The notes: generated by a model not told the origin, from the sequence alone. A DNA stretch of 64,000 nt from Bacillus sp. UNC41MFS5 (GCF_000686805.1 NZ_KK366017.1:310001-374000), one strand, 5' to 3'. Shown: positions 1 through 8,233, counted from the stretch's first letter. Translations and numbers: made by a program.

Positions 1-711
1 ATTGCGTGGGGAATTGCCCGCTCGCTGCACAATGCAGGAGCAAGATTAATTTTTACCTATGCAGGTGAAAGGTTAGAAAGCAGTGTCCGTGAACTGGCAG
101 GTTCTTTAGAAGCCGATGGGACACTTGTATTACCTTGTGATGTGACAAACGATGAAGAAGTTGCAAAATGCTTTGCTGAAATCAAAGAATCAGTTGGTTC
201 CATTCATGGAATAGCACACTGCATCGCATTTGCAAATAAAGAAGAACTAAGCGGAGAGTATTTAAACACAACCAGAGAGGGCTTCTTGCTCGCTCACAAT
301 ATCAGTGCATATTCCTTAACTGCTGTAGCGAAAGAAGCACGAGGATTATTGACTGAAGGAGGAAGTATTGTCACATTGACATACTTGGGCGGCGAACGTG
401 CCATCCCGAACTATAATGTTATGGGAGTAGCCAAAGCTTCTCTTGATGCTAGTGTTCGTTACTTAGCTGCAGACCTTGGTAAAGAAAATATTCGTGTTAA
501 TTCGATTTCTGCAGGTCCTATTCGAACCTTATCCGCAAAAGGAATAAGTGATTTTAATTCCATCTTAAAAGAAATTGAAGAAAGAGCTCCATTACGCCGA
601 GCAACCACTCCAGAAGAAGTTGGCGACACTGCTGTGTTTCTTTTCAGTGATCTATCAAGAGGAATTACTGGAGAAAACATTCACGTTGATTCCGGATACC
701 ATATCCTATAA
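1..711 (+). CDS. fabI: Enoyl-[acyl-carrier-protein] reductase (NADH) FabI, 5'-truncated by window edge
   Basis: The frame is open from base 1 and ends at TAA 709-711, giving 236 residues; about 20 N-terminal residues lie outside the window. FabI reduces enoyl-ACP with NADH in the last step of each type II fatty acid elongation cycle in the cytosol. The visible part begins inside the Rossmann nucleotide-binding region (IAWGIARSLHNAGARLIFTY). It carries the FabI-type active site, a Tyr in TYLGGERAIPNY, then the catalytic Tyr and Lys in YNVMGVAK, followed by the substrate loop SAGPIRTLSAKGI. It is a short-chain dehydrogenase fold protein, but the Tyr-x6-Lys spacing and LGGERAIPNYN separate it from FabG. 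In Bacillus the gene precedes cotO, as here. A hairpin terminator follows directly. Confidence 0.95.
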   Translation: MAWGIARSLHNAGARLIFTYAGERLESSVRELAGSLEADGTLVLPCDVTNDEEVAKCFAEIKESVGSIHGIAHCIAFANKEELSGEYLNTTREGFLLAHNISAYSLTAVAKEARGLLTEGGSIVTLTYLGGERAIPNYNVMGVAKASLDASVRYLAADLGKENIRVNSISAGPIRTLSAKGISDFNSILKEIEERAPLRRATTPEEVGDTAVFLFSDLSRGITGENIHVDSGYHIL

Positions 712-720
712 CTTTGAAGG

Positions 721-747
721 CCCGTATTTACTACGGGTCTATTTTTA
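721..747 (+). terminator. Rho-independent terminator of fabI
   Basis: Stem CCCGTA / TACGGG with loop TTTAC, followed by TCTATTTTTA. It lies ten bases after the fabI stop codon. Confidence 0.75.
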
Positions 748-842
748 TGCAGAAAATTTCTTTTCTTTGAATTTTATTGTGACCTGTGTGGGCATCTAGC
801 ATAAATATAATCTAAAGGTTTATGTAAATGGAGGTGCAGAGA

Positions 843-1373
843 ATGTCCGAAGAAAAGAGTAAAGGACCATTATTATTTATACAACAGCCGTTTGTAAGAA
901 CTCCTTCTACAAACATGCAGGACACATATACGATCAAACACGAACTATTGGAACTTGACGAAGAAAAGCCGAGCGAGGAGGATGGTAAGATTAAAATCTC
1001 ACTTGCAAAAAAGGAACTGGAACCAGAGCAAATAATTAAAGACGCAGCTAAAATAGAAAATCCACCGACAACACCACACACGAATTCACAGGAAACAACA
1101 TCTAAACCACCTCAAAAAAGGCAGCATTCATCATTAAAGAAGGTAAAGCCTTTTAAAGAAATGAGTATAGAAGAACGCATAGAATATTTAAAGAACTATC
1201 CGAAGGTCCTCCCGCCTGCTCCATGCGTTTTTGTTACCGAGGAAAATAACTATCAAGGGTATCTGATCGATTACGATGGTCATGATGTGACGATTCGATT
1301 TCATGATAAAACAACTAAAACTGTGCCCGTACTTGCACTTACGAATATTTTCTTGATTGGGATAGGGAAATAG
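843..1373 (+). CDS. cotO: Spore coat protein CotO (YjbX family)
   Basis: A 176-residue spore coat morphogenetic protein; in B. subtilis CotO takes part in late coat/crust assembly in the mother cell. The N-terminal half is acidic and low complexity. The C-terminal part (FKEMSIEERIEYLKNYP, then PCVFVTEENNYQGYLIDYDGHDVTIRF) is the conserved CotO domain. I chose ATG 843 because GGAGG at 830-834 sits 8 bases upstream; an in-frame ATG at 828 overlaps that ribosome binding site. A CATA box at 800 with an AC 16 bases upstream is a weak sigma-K-like promoter. Its place after fabI and convergent with cotZ agrees with the Bacillus gene order. Confidence 0.88.
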   Translation: MSEEKSKGPLLFIQQPFVRTPSTNMQDTYTIKHELLELDEEKPSEEDGKIKISLAKKELEPEQIIKDAAKIENPPTTPHTNSQETTSKPPQKRQHSSLKKVKPFKEMSIEERIEYLKNYPKVLPPAPCVFVTEENNYQGYLIDYDGHDVTIRFHDKTTKTVPVLALTNIFLIGIGK

Positions 1374-1386
1374 TGGAACATAAAAA

Positions 1387-1416
1387 AGCCAGCCGTTTTA
1401 CCGACTGGCTACATTT
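1387..1416. terminator. Bidirectional terminator between cotO and cotZ
   Basis: Stem AGCCAGCCG / CGACTGGCT (one mismatch) with a TTTTAC loop, A-rich on the left and ATTTTTAG on the right, so it can serve both convergent genes. Confidence 0.75.
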
Positions 1417-1926
1417 TTAGTTACAAATTCCTAAGTTTACATCAGCGATACATTGCACTGCACAGAAGCAACTTAAGTCAACTGTAATACAGTCGTTACT
1501 TGCGCGGAAGCGTTCAACCTGACAAACTTTATCAAGATTGATGCAGCATTTATCTCCACCTGAAACCAAGTTAACTGGACAGAAAGTTCCACCTTCGCGG
1601 CGTCCTGGTACTAACACACGAAGTGTAGCGCAGCAGTTATCAAATACATCTTCTACGCGGAAGTAGATAGACACACATGCATTGTTTTCGTTACTAAAGA
1701 ATGCATGGAATGGAGAGCCATCTGCAGTACTTAATACAAATACGCGTGTATCGACAGGATCTCTCCTTACTGGTGATACCAGTGACCCAAGAGGCTCATT
1801 AAAACAACTGGAACATTCTGGGCAATCGTCTTCTTCTACTGCATTGTCCTGAATATCTTTAATAGCACGAACGACTTCGCAAACGCAATTTCCGTGACGA
1901 AAATCATGATTATTTCCACAACCCAT
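1417..1926 (-). CDS. cotZ: CotY/CotZ (ExsY) family cysteine-rich spore outer-coat protein
   Basis: A 169-residue Cys-rich protein (about 16 Cys) of the family that self-assembles into the disulfide-linked crust or exosporium basal layer of Bacillus spores. Recognisable segments are the N-terminal CVCEVVRAIKDIQDNAV, the central CPECSSCFNEPLGSL and the C-terminal VERFRASNDCITVDLSCFCAVQC. AGGAGG stands 7 bases before the ATG. CotY, CotZ and ExsY are close paralogues and cannot be told apart safely by eye; the symbol follows synteny with cotO. It is convergent with cotO and shares its terminator. Confidence 0.85.
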   Translation of the reverse strand: MGCGNNHDFRHGNCVCEVVRAIKDIQDNAVEEDDCPECSSCFNEPLGSLVSPVRRDPVDTRVFVLSTADGSPFHAFFSNENNACVSIYFRVEDVFDNCCATLRVLVPGRREGGTFCPVNLVSGGDKCCINLDKVCQVERFRASNDCITVDLSCFCAVQCIADVNLGICN

Positions 1927-2057
1927 TTATATTTCCTCCTTAATCCGATATTTATCTTACAATACTAAGATATTTATCAGAGCAGTTTTGGGACACGGAC
2001 AATCGCCTTATTTAAGTAAATTAGGCTTAGAAAAGGTCTTTGAAAGGATTCTCTAAT

Positions 2058-2414
2058 ATGAAAATAACCTTATTAAACTTGCTTCTTCTCTCGCTGGCGA
2101 GCTTTAGGCTGACAAGGTTACTGGTTTTTGATAAAATTACCGAGTTTATTCGGGTTCCATTTTTTAATGAAATAAATGAAGAAAATGAGTACGGAGAAAT
2201 GGAAGTTTATTACGTACCGAAAGAAAAGGGAGCCAAAAAATTTTTCGGAGAACTTCTTAGCTGTTATTGGTGTACAGGAATATGGACTTCCATAGGAATT
2301 GTTAGTTTATCAATGCTATTCCCAGACTTTTCGTTCCCACTTATCTTAATTTTGGCGGTTGCGGGATTTGCCTCCATAATCGAGTCGATTGTGCAGTTTT
2401 TTATCGGAAAATAG
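2058..2414 (+). CDS. yjcA: DUF1360 membrane protein, sporulation-associated YjcA family
   Basis: A 118-residue protein with an N-terminal hydrophobic segment (NLLLLSLASFRLTRLLVFD), a charged middle, the signature CYWCTGIW and two C-terminal membrane segments. The Cys-x-x-Cys in FGELLSCYWCTGIW is characteristic of DUF1360. Biochemical function is unknown. ATG 2058 has AAAGG 10 bases upstream; a TTG at 2040 would add six residues and is the alternative start. It lies among mother-cell sporulation genes in the same order as the B. subtilis yjc region. Confidence 0.75.
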   Translation: MKITLLNLLLLSLASFRLTRLLVFDKITEFIRVPFFNEINEENEYGEMEVYYVPKEKGAKKFFGELLSCYWCTGIWTSIGIVSLSMLFPDFSFPLILILAVAGFASIIESIVQFFIGK

Positions 2415-2428
2415 TGGTGTCCGCTGAG

Positions 2429-2456
2429 ACAAGGCTTATAGGTTGTTCATATTTTA
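2429..2456 (+). promoter_or_regulatory. Sigma-K-like promoter for the small Ser/Gln-rich gene
   Basis: AC at 2429-2430, a 17-base spacer, then CATATTTTA at 2448-2456, which fits the sigma-K -10 pattern CATANNNTA. The small gene at 2497 starts about 40 bases further on. Confidence 0.45.
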
Positions 2457-2496
2457 TAGCAGTGGACATAGAATTGACAGCAAGGGAGAGAGTATC

Positions 2497-2658
2497 ATGA
2501 GCCAAAAGAAAAGGGGAACTCAATCAACTGAGTATTCACACTCAACTGAGTATTCACAATCAATTCAATCATCACAATCGACTAACATGTATCAACCATC
2601 AAAATCGATAAAGCAAAAAGGAACAGGTTGTGGCTGTGGAAAAAAAACTTCAAGGTAA
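2497..2658 (+). CDS. Small Ser/Thr/Gln-rich protein with C-terminal GCGCGK, putative spore protein
   Basis: A 53-residue protein I do not recognise. Start ATG 2497 has GGGAGAG about 8 bases upstream. It opens with a basic stretch (MSQKKRG), continues with repeats of the type STEYSHSTEYSQS, and ends in a Cys-rich tail (GTGCGCGKK). The composition resembles small coat-associated proteins that can be cross-linked. The sigma-K-like box upstream, the terminator downstream and neighbours of sporulation function suggest mother-cell expression, which is inference. Confidence 0.6.
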   Translation: MSQKKRGTQSTEYSHSTEYSQSIQSSQSTNMYQPSKSIKQKGTGCGCGKKTSR

Positions 2659-2666
2659 GTAAGAGG

Positions 2667-2697
2667 AACTGTCAGATTATCTGGCAGTTTTTTATTT
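2667..2697 (+). terminator. Rho-independent terminator
   Basis: Nine-pair stem AACTGTCAG / CTGGCAGTT with loop ATTAT, then a T-rich run TTTTTATTTTC. Confidence 0.8.
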
Positions 2698-2806
2698 TCT
2701 TCCAAAACAATAGATAAATTGCAAGTTACTCCTCATAATTTTAACCATTGTCGAAAAAACTACATAGTAGCGGTAAATATAAAATGGAACAAGGGATGGG
2801 AATCAT

Positions 2807-3274
2807 ATGAGAGCAATTCATCAATGGGTATTACTCGCTTGTTTATTGTTACTTTCCTCCTGTGATCAAAACCAACAGATAAAGGATAGCCAATTAACTC
2901 TAATCAAAACAACGAATCCTAGCCCAATCGTAACACAAAAGAATAAAAGTAAAGATCATGTTAAAGACATTGAGCAGGATGTCAGCTCATTTCCCGAACT
3001 ATATGATGTGGCCGTTGTAAAAGGAAAGAAAGATACACTAGTTGTTTATAAGGTTAAACATTTGCATCGATTTAGAATGAAAAAAATTGAAAAAGATATC
3101 AACAAAATGCTGGAGCAAAAATATCCAGATGAAAACTTTACAATCTCAAGTGACTATAAAATTTTTCTCGAAACAGTCAGACTTGATGAGAGAATGAACT
3201 CCTCTAAATATACAGCTAAGAAAGCTGAAAACCGTTTTAACCAAATCGTTAACATGACAAAAGATTTAAAGTAA
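2807..3274 (+). CDS. YhcN/YlaJ-family sporulation lipoprotein
   Basis: A 155-residue secreted lipoprotein: basic N-terminus, hydrophobic stretch VLLACLLLLSS and lipobox LSSC with the acylated Cys at residue 19. The mature part has a YhcN/YlaJ-like domain (SFPELYDVAVVKGKKDTLVVYKVKHLHRFRMKKIEKDINKML). Such lipoproteins sit in the inner spore membrane. GGGATGGG precedes ATG 2807. It lies 16 bases before spoVAC and is probably the first gene of this spoVA cassette, in line with known YhcN-SpoVA gene pairings. A CATAGTA box at 2763-2769 could be the -10 of a forespore sigma-G promoter; no clear -35 was found. Confidence 0.8.
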   Translation: MRAIHQWVLLACLLLLSSCDQNQQIKDSQLTLIKTTNPSPIVTQKNKSKDHVKDIEQDVSSFPELYDVAVVKGKKDTLVVYKVKHLHRFRMKKIEKDINKMLEQKYPDENFTISSDYKIFLETVRLDERMNSSKYTAKKAENRFNQIVNMTKDLK

Positions 3275-3290
3275 GAAAGGAAGAAAATAG

Positions 3291-3770
3291 ATGGCAACGA
3301 GTAAACAAAAAAATATGACGCCCCAGCAGCGCAAATATCAACAACTTCAACAGAAGCATGAAATTAAACGGCCTGTTCTGAAGAACTGTATTAAGGCATT
3401 TTTTGTTGGAGGAATTATTTGTGTAATCGGTCAGGCCATCAGTTATTTTTATATTTATTTTTTTGATTTTACCGAACAGAGTGTAGGAAATCCAACAGTG
3501 GCAACAATGGTCTTCTTATCTATGCTATTGACTGGATTTGGAGTTTACGATCGTCTTGGACAGTTTGCCGGAGCAGGAAGTGCTGTGCCCGTTACCGGCT
3601 TTGGTAATGCCGTAATCTCTGCATGCATTGAACATCGAACAGAAGGCTTTGTTTTAGGTGTAGGTGGAAATATGTTCAAGCTAGCTGGCTCAGTAGTTCT
3701 CTTCGGTGTTTTTTCAGCCTTTATTGTAGCACTTATTAAAACGCTGCTGGTAATGTGGGGGGTTTTGTAA
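3291..3770 (+). CDS. spoVAC: Stage V sporulation protein AC (SpoVAC)
   Basis: A 159-residue inner-membrane protein of the SpoVA channel that moves Ca-dipicolinate into the forespore and out again at germination; SpoVAC is the proposed mechanosensitive pore. After a basic, Gln-rich cytosolic N-terminus there are several membrane segments, with the family motifs LTGFGVYDRLGQFAGAGSAVPVTGFGNAV and EGFVLGVGGNMFKLAGSVV. It starts at ATG 3291 behind GAAAGGAAG. The stop codon abuts the TTG start of spoVAD. Confidence 0.95.
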   Translation: MATSKQKNMTPQQRKYQQLQQKHEIKRPVLKNCIKAFFVGGIICVIGQAISYFYIYFFDFTEQSVGNPTVATMVFLSMLLTGFGVYDRLGQFAGAGSAVPVTGFGNAVISACIEHRTEGFVLGVGGNMFKLAGSVVLFGVFSAFIVALIKTLLVMWGVL

Positions 3771-4796
3771 TTGTTAAAAGGACATCAATCATGGATTTTT
3801 ACTAATCGACCAATGATCACCTCTACCGGGGTTACTGGTGGACCGTTTGAAGCCAATGGTAATTTAGCAGAGGATTTCGATTTATTATATGAAGACTTAT
3901 GGATGGGGAAAGAAACTTATGAAAAAGCACACCGGTTACTATTGGAAGAGGCAATTAAAACAGCATTAAAAAAAAGAAATATGGAAAAAGAACAGATTCA
4001 ATTTTTATTTGCTGGAGATTTAATTAATCAAATAACACCAACAAGTTTTGCCGCAAGGACCTTACAGATTCCTTATTTTGGTCTTTTCGGTGCATGCTCA
4101 ACATCCATGGAAGGGTTGGCTCTGGCTTCATTCATTGTAAATTACCAGGGAGCAAATTATGTCTTGACAGGTGCATCCAGCCATAATGCAGCTGTAGAGA
4201 AACAGTTTCGCTACCCAACAGAGTATGGAGGTCAAAAACCGCCGACTGCACAATGGACGGTAACAGGAGCAGGCGTGGGACTTGTGCAGCCTAATGAGCC
4301 TGGGCAGGTATTTCCGGTTACAACCGCGGCTACGATCGGAAAAGTGATTGATATGGGATTAACAGATCCCTTTAATATGGGAGGGGCTATGGCTCCTGCC
4401 GCAGCCGATACCATTATTGCTCATTTCCGTGATTTGCAAATAGACCCATCCTATTATGACTTGATTGTTACAGGGGACCTAGGCAGGGTCGGTCATGATA
4501 CAGCCTTTGAACTAATTAACAAAAGTGGTCTCGAATTAGAACGAAAACAATTCCAGGATTGCGGGTTATTAATGTATAAGGATAATCAGCCAGTACAGTC
4601 TGGGGGAAGTGGGGCCGGGTGCTCAGCAACAGCCTTGTACGGACATTTATTGAACCAATTGAAAAAGGGTACATATAAACGGATTTTAGTAGTCGCAACA
4701 GGCGCATTGCTGTCCCCGCTCAGCTTTCAGCAAAACGAATCAATTCCATGCATCGCACATGCCGTTGCCATTGAAATGAATGGAGATAAGGGGTGA
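3771..4796 (+). CDS. spoVAD: Stage V sporulation protein AD (SpoVAD)
   Basis: A 341-residue cytosolic protein of thiolase-like fold that binds dipicolinic acid at the SpoVA channel. Typical segments are [27 protein letters not shown], the Cys-containing [10 protein letters not shown], and [11 protein letters not shown]. It starts with TTG directly after the spoVAC stop; the GTGGGGGG run at 3755-3762 serves as ribosome binding site. The length agrees with the family (about 338). spoVAE follows four bases after the stop, so C, D and E are one operon. Confidence 0.96.
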   Translation: MLKGHQSWIFTNRPMITSTGVTGGPFEANGNLAEDFDLLYEDLWMGKETYEKAHRLLLEEAIKTALKKRNMEKEQIQFLFAGDLINQITPTSFAARTLQIPYFGLFGACSTSMEGLALASFIVNYQGANYVLTGASSHNAAVEKQFRYPTEYGGQKPPTAQWTVTGAGVGLVQPNEPGQVFPVTTAATIGKVIDMGLTDPFNMGGAMAPAAADTIIAHFRDLQIDPSYYDLIVTGDLGRVGHDTAFELINKSGLELERKQFQDCGLLMYKDNQPVQSGGSGAGCSATALYGHLLNQLKKGTYKRILVVATGALLSPLSFQQNESIPCIAHAVAIEMNGDKG

Positions 4797-4800
4797 TCCT

Positions 4801-5157
4801 ATGTTAGCAATGTTTTTTTGGGCATTTGTAATTGGCGGGCTAATCTGCGTGATCGGGCAGCTTTTATTTGATGTTGCAAAGCTTACTCCTGGCCATACAC
4901 TGAGTTTGCTCGTTGTGATTGGCGCTGTATTAGATGGTTTCGGTCTTTATGAACCACTCGTTGACTTTGCTGGGGCAGGTGCTACCATTCCAATTACCAG
5001 TTTTGGTAATTCCTTAGTTCATGGGGCAATGCAGGATGCAGAGAAACATGGCCTTATTGGGGTATTGACTGGGATGTTTCAAGTGACAAGCTCAGGAGTC
5101 TCAGCAGCAATTATTTTCGGATTTATCGGTGCATTAATTTTTAAACCTAAGGGTTAA
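4801..5157 (+). CDS. spoVAE: Stage V sporulation protein AE (SpoVAEb)
   Basis: A 118-residue membrane subunit of the SpoVA dipicolinate channel with four predicted hydrophobic segments and the family motif [22 protein letters not shown], which parallels the SpoVAC motif. ATG 4801 is preceded by AAGGGGTG, whose last bases are the spoVAD stop; an upstream in-frame ATG at 4780 lies inside spoVAD and is less likely. spoVAA, AB, AEa and AF are not here, so this is a short C-D-Eb cassette, probably additional to a complete spoVA operon elsewhere (inference). Confidence 0.93.
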   Translation: MLAMFFWAFVIGGLICVIGQLLFDVAKLTPGHTLSLLVVIGAVLDGFGLYEPLVDFAGAGATIPITSFGNSLVHGAMQDAEKHGLIGVLTGMFQVTSSGVSAAIIFGFIGALIFKPKG

Positions 5158-5202
5158 ACTACATTTTTAAATCCAATTTACTAAAATCGATGTCGCGCCT
5201 AC

Positions 5203-5230
5203 ACACAGTATAGGGTAATTTCATATGTTA
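5203..5230 (+). promoter_or_regulatory. Sigma-K-like promoter of yjcZ
   Basis: CATATGTTA at 5222-5230 fits CATANNNTA exactly; an AC dinucleotide stands 17 bases upstream (5203-5204). The yjcZ ATG follows 32 bases later. Confidence 0.5.
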
Positions 5231-5262
5231 TTAATGAGATTACAGAAGTGAGGTGACATTCT

Positions 5263-5385
5263 ATGTTTGGATATGGCGGATGTGGTGGTTACGGTTACGG
5301 CGGTGGATACGGCTACGGTTCAACTTTTGTATTAATCGTCGTATTATTCATCCTTTTAATCATTGTTGGTGCAAGCTTCTATTAA
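5263..5385 (+). CDS. yjcZ: YjcZ-family small Gly/Tyr-rich sporulation membrane protein
   Basis: A 40-residue micro-protein. The first half is Gly/Tyr-rich ([19 protein letters not shown]), the second a single membrane helix ([19 protein letters not shown]) and the end is Tyr. This two-part design is the hallmark of the YjcZ/YtzL-type sporulation proteins of Bacilli. AAGTGAGGTG about 7 bases upstream of ATG 5263 is the ribosome binding site. A longer frame that runs over the same bases in another phase has no family resemblance. The place between spoVAE and spoVIF and the sigma-K box support mother-cell expression. Confidence 0.85.
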   Translation: MFGYGGCGGYGYGGGYGYGSTFVLIVVLFILLIIVGASFY

Positions 5386-5409
5386 TAGATAGTGCTTGCT
5401 TAGGGAAAT

Positions 5410-5445
5410 GGGTTGGCCTGCAAAAGGAGCCAGCCCTTTCGCTTT
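5410..5445 (+). terminator. Probable terminator after yjcZ
   Basis: Stem GGGTTGGC / GCCAGCCC (one G-T pair) with an 11-base loop; the following TTTCGCTTTGTTT is only moderately T-rich. Confidence 0.6.
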
Positions 5446-5495
5446 GTTTCCTGAAAAGTGCCTAAAGGCACGTACGCTTTTCCAATTTTTTATTC

Positions 5496-5522
5496 ACCAA
5501 ATTATCCATCCTTCATACAATA
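5496..5522 (+). promoter_or_regulatory. Sigma-K promoter of spoVIF
   Basis: AC at 5496-5497, a 16-base spacer and CATACAATA at 5514-5522, a perfect CATANNNTA. spoVIF of B. subtilis is known to be expressed from sigma-K in the mother cell, which agrees. Confidence 0.65.
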
Positions 5523-5549
5523 AAAGTAGTTTATGAAGGAGCGTGATCT

Positions 5550-5810
5550 TTGAACATGGATAATGGATTTTTTAAAAACATTGAAAAGAAAACGGGCGTT
5601 AATATGAAAGATATCTTTGAATTAGCTAATTCATTACAAAATGCTAACTTTAAAGATGAAGAAACAGTCCGTAGAGTAATCTATCGTGTTTCTGATATTG
5701 CCAAAAAACCGGTAAGTAAAGAAATGGTAGAGCAAATTGTTAAGTCCATTGTTAATGATGGCAAGCAACTTGATCTCAATACGATTTCTAATATGCTTAA
5801 TAAAAAATAA
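5550..5810 (+). CDS. spoVIF: Stage VI sporulation protein F (SpoVIF, YjcC)
   Basis: An 86-residue cytosolic mother-cell protein needed for GerE-dependent late coat gene expression in B. subtilis. Family features are visible: FFKNIEKKTGVNMKDIFELANSLQ, then VRRVIYRVSDIAKKPVSKEMVEQIVKSI. The start is TTG 5550, 8 bases after GAAGGAG; ATG 5556 would leave 14 bases of spacing. It has its own sigma-K-like promoter and a strong shared terminator. The downstream helicase is convergent, as in B. subtilis (spoVIF-yjcD). Confidence 0.93.
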   Translation: MNMDNGFFKNIEKKTGVNMKDIFELANSLQNANFKDEETVRRVIYRVSDIAKKPVSKEMVEQIVKSIVNDGKQLDLNTISNMLNKK

Positions 5811-5815
5811 AAAGA

Positions 5816-5849
5816 GAAGACCTCCTTCCTAAATTAGGATGAGGTCTTC
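5816..5849. terminator. Bidirectional terminator between spoVIF and yjcD
   Basis: Stem GAAGACCTC / GAGGTCTTC with inner pairing TCCTAA-ATTAGGA, T-run TTCTTTTT on the right and A-rich on the left. It overlaps the last codons of yjcD. Confidence 0.85.
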
Positions 5850-8137
5850 TTCTTTTTAGTTAGAGGTGCAATAAACCGCGAGCGATGTGCTTTTTTTCCT
5901 CGTCTATTTTCTGGAACGGAGATAAAAAGCTGATCCTTAGCTCGAGTCATCGCCACGTAAAATAATCTTCTTTCTTCTTCAAGTGCGGTAAAGTCGCCAT
6001 TACGATAGGCTTCTAGTGCAAAATCGTGCGGTAAACTGCCGTCGACCGCACCGATTATATAAACCGTTTTGTATTCGAGACCTTTCGAGCGGTGAATTGT
6101 ACTAAGACTGATGGCATCATGAAAATGTTTACTTAAATTTTTAATTTCCTTGTTCATCGCCGACATATGCTCTGCATGAGCTAGGAACGCCTCAATTTTA
6201 TCGAAACTTTTTGCAGCCACTTTTAAGTCTTTAAGATCGTCAGAGCCTTTTTCAAGCTTATTTGACTCGTTACCCCGTTTTTTCAAAAAATCAAGAAAGC
6301 CAATATCTTTTTCGACTTTTTCAAGTGCTGAGTGTGGGGATGAATGCTTCAATCCCCGAATAATCGTGACCGCTTTTTTTAATTTCTTTTCCTGAAAAGC
6401 ATGGGCGGTGGCTAAGTGGCTAAGCGCTTCAAGCAGACTGCAGTCCTTTAGAATGCTTTGTGCTTTTAATTCTTTTAGGACTGTTTGCTTTAGAAATAGC
6501 AAAGGTAATATCTCAGACATAGCTTGTGGGTCATCCTCATTTAAGCTCACCTTTAGAAAGGAAAGGGCACTTCTAACGATATAACGATCGTAAAAAGCTT
6601 CTGCATCTAGATCAATCTTAAATGGAAGGTTAGAGCCGGCCAGTCTTTCAAACACCGCACGTGAGCCGGCATTGGTCCGATAAAGAATGGCAAAGTCGGA
6701 AGGGTTTGCTCCAAGAGATATCTGCTCTTGTATATCTGTGACAACCATCGTTGCTTCTTCCTCTTCATCATAGGGGAAAAATAACTGTGGAAGTGTTCCT
6801 GAAGAAAACTGTGCCTTCATTTTCTTTGATCTTCGGATTTTATTCGCTGCAATCATCTGGTTCGCAGATGAAACAATTTCATGTGAGGATCGATAATTTT
6901 GATCAAGTGTGACCATTTTTGCATAGGGAAAATCTTTTTCAAACTGTAGTAAATAACTTGGGTCACTTCCTCTAAATGAATAAATGGCTTGATCATCGTC
7001 ACCAACCGCACAAACATTTTTATGTTTTCCAGATAATAGTTTGATGAGTTCGTATTGGACCTTATTTATATCTTGAAACTCATCAATTAAAAAATAATGA
7101 AAACGATTTTGATACTGTTCAAGAAGGGAGGGGGAAGAGACAAACAGATGATAACAGCCAATGAGCATATCATCAAAATCAAAGAGCCCTTCTTTTTTCT
7201 TATAGTTTTCATATTTTTTATATAAAAAGACGGTTTTTTCTTCCCAGTCAGAAGTGGGCTTCACTTCATCTGGCATTAGCAGAGAGTTCTTCCATAGGCC
7301 GATTTGCTGAAGAGCTAAATCATAGGCAAACTCTTTTTCAGATAAATCAAGTTCTTTTCCAGCTTCCTTCAGGATTTTGTCTCGCTGCCATTCTTTTTTT
7401 AAAAGTTTGCCTGATGACCAATTAAGTGCGTCGTGGAACATCAGAATGCGATAAAAAATACTGTGAAAAGTACCAGTAACGAGTTGATTAATTTTATCGC
7501 GATTTATTTGCGGATATGAAAGCAGCCGATGCTTCATTTCTGCGGCCGCTTTTGATGTGAAAGTGACAAGCATGATTGTTTTCGGGTCGATAAGTTTTTC
7601 AGCCAGCATATACGCTGTTCGTACTGTTAATACCCGAGTTTTTCCACTTCCGGCACCAGCAAGTACCAACAGAGAGCCATCTGTCTCTTTGACAGAGGCA
7701 GCCTGACTTTCATCAAGAACAACTCCATTTCCTGCAAGTCGTCGTAAAAAAGGTGAGAGTTCCTCCTGATTGTTATTATCTGGAAGGTTAAACGGAACAG
7801 AGTATTCAATCGTTTTGGCGGCTTTGAATTGGTCAATGCTTTGCGGGGTTTTTGTAATCGACCTACCCTTTGGGATGCTAAATCCATTCAATTCAGTAGT
7901 TGGTTGTTGTATATCAGTTTTGTCGAGCACGTCTTCTGGCTCTGGACAATGTTTTTCAGATGAATGTGTATGGAAAAAATGTGGTTCCTTGTGAATACCT
8001 AAAAACAAGCGAATGTTTTCGCTACAGATAGGACAGTTCAAATGACCATTTTTTCCGGCGAGAAATATTTTCTGATACTGGTCCCTGCTTAATTGCTCAA
8101 GGACAATATTCTGATTTTGATAAATCGCTGTTTTCAT
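5834..8137 (-). CDS. yjcD: UvrD/PcrA-family superfamily 1 DNA helicase YjcD with N-terminal zinc-finger-like module
   Basis: A 767-residue ATP-dependent 3'-5' DNA helicase by family. All SF1A motifs are present: Walker A GAGSGKT (161-167), VTFTSKAAAEM, Walker B LIDEFQD, GDDDQAIYSFRG, LDQNYRSS, STIHRSKGLEY and VAMTRAKDQLFIS. In front of the helicase core, the first 150 residues hold CPIC (Cys35, Cys38), HFFHTH (53-58) and HC (63-64), which look like a metal-binding finger similar to the N-terminus of CoiA-type competence proteins. The B. subtilis gene yjcD stands at the same place after spoVIF. Function in vivo is not established; DNA repair or recombination is inferred. GAGG precedes the ATG by 10 bases. 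Confidence 0.92.
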   Translation of the reverse strand: MKTAIYQNQNIVLEQLSRDQYQKIFLAGKNGHLNCPICSENIRLFLGIHKEPHFFHTHSSEKHCPEPEDVLDKTDIQQPTTELNGFSIPKGRSITKTPQSIDQFKAAKTIEYSVPFNLPDNNNQEELSPFLRRLAGNGVVLDESQAASVKETDGSLLVLAGAGSGKTRVLTVRTAYMLAEKLIDPKTIMLVTFTSKAAAEMKHRLLSYPQINRDKINQLVTGTFHSIFYRILMFHDALNWSSGKLLKKEWQRDKILKEAGKELDLSEKEFAYDLALQQIGLWKNSLLMPDEVKPTSDWEEKTVFLYKKYENYKKKEGLFDFDDMLIGCYHLFVSSPSLLEQYQNRFHYFLIDEFQDINKVQYELIKLLSGKHKNVCAVGDDDQAIYSFRGSDPSYLLQFEKDFPYAKMVTLDQNYRSSHEIVSSANQMIAANKIRRSKKMKAQFSSGTLPQLFFPYDEEEEATMVVTDIQEQISLGANPSDFAILYRTNAGSRAVFERLAGSNLPFKIDLDAEAFYDRYIVRSALSFLKVSLNEDDPQAMSEILPLLFLKQTVLKELKAQSILKDCSLLEALSHLATAHAFQEKKLKKAVTIIRGLKHSSPHSALEKVEKDIGFLDFLKKRGNESNKLEKGSDDLKDLKVAAKSFDKIEAFLAHAEHMSAMNKEIKNLSKHFHDAISLSTIHRSKGLEYKTVYIIGAVDGSLPHDFALEAYRNGDFTALEEERRLFYVAMTRAKDQLFISVPENRRGKKAHRSRFIAPLTKKKKTSS

Positions 8138-8233
8138 AATTTTTTATCCTCTATATCCTAAAAATCAAGACATGTTCTATCATATCAAAACCTTGGAGGA
8201 ACTAAAAGAGGTTCTTTGACATTGATGGAATTA

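Noticed and set aside
2807..5157. Mobile spoVA2mob transposon
   Set aside because: The DUF1657 and DUF421 genes and any transposase of that element are absent.
5253..5465. 70-codon frame overlapping yjcZ
   Set aside because: Trp/Arg-rich translation with no family resemblance; the yjcZ frame explains the DNA better.
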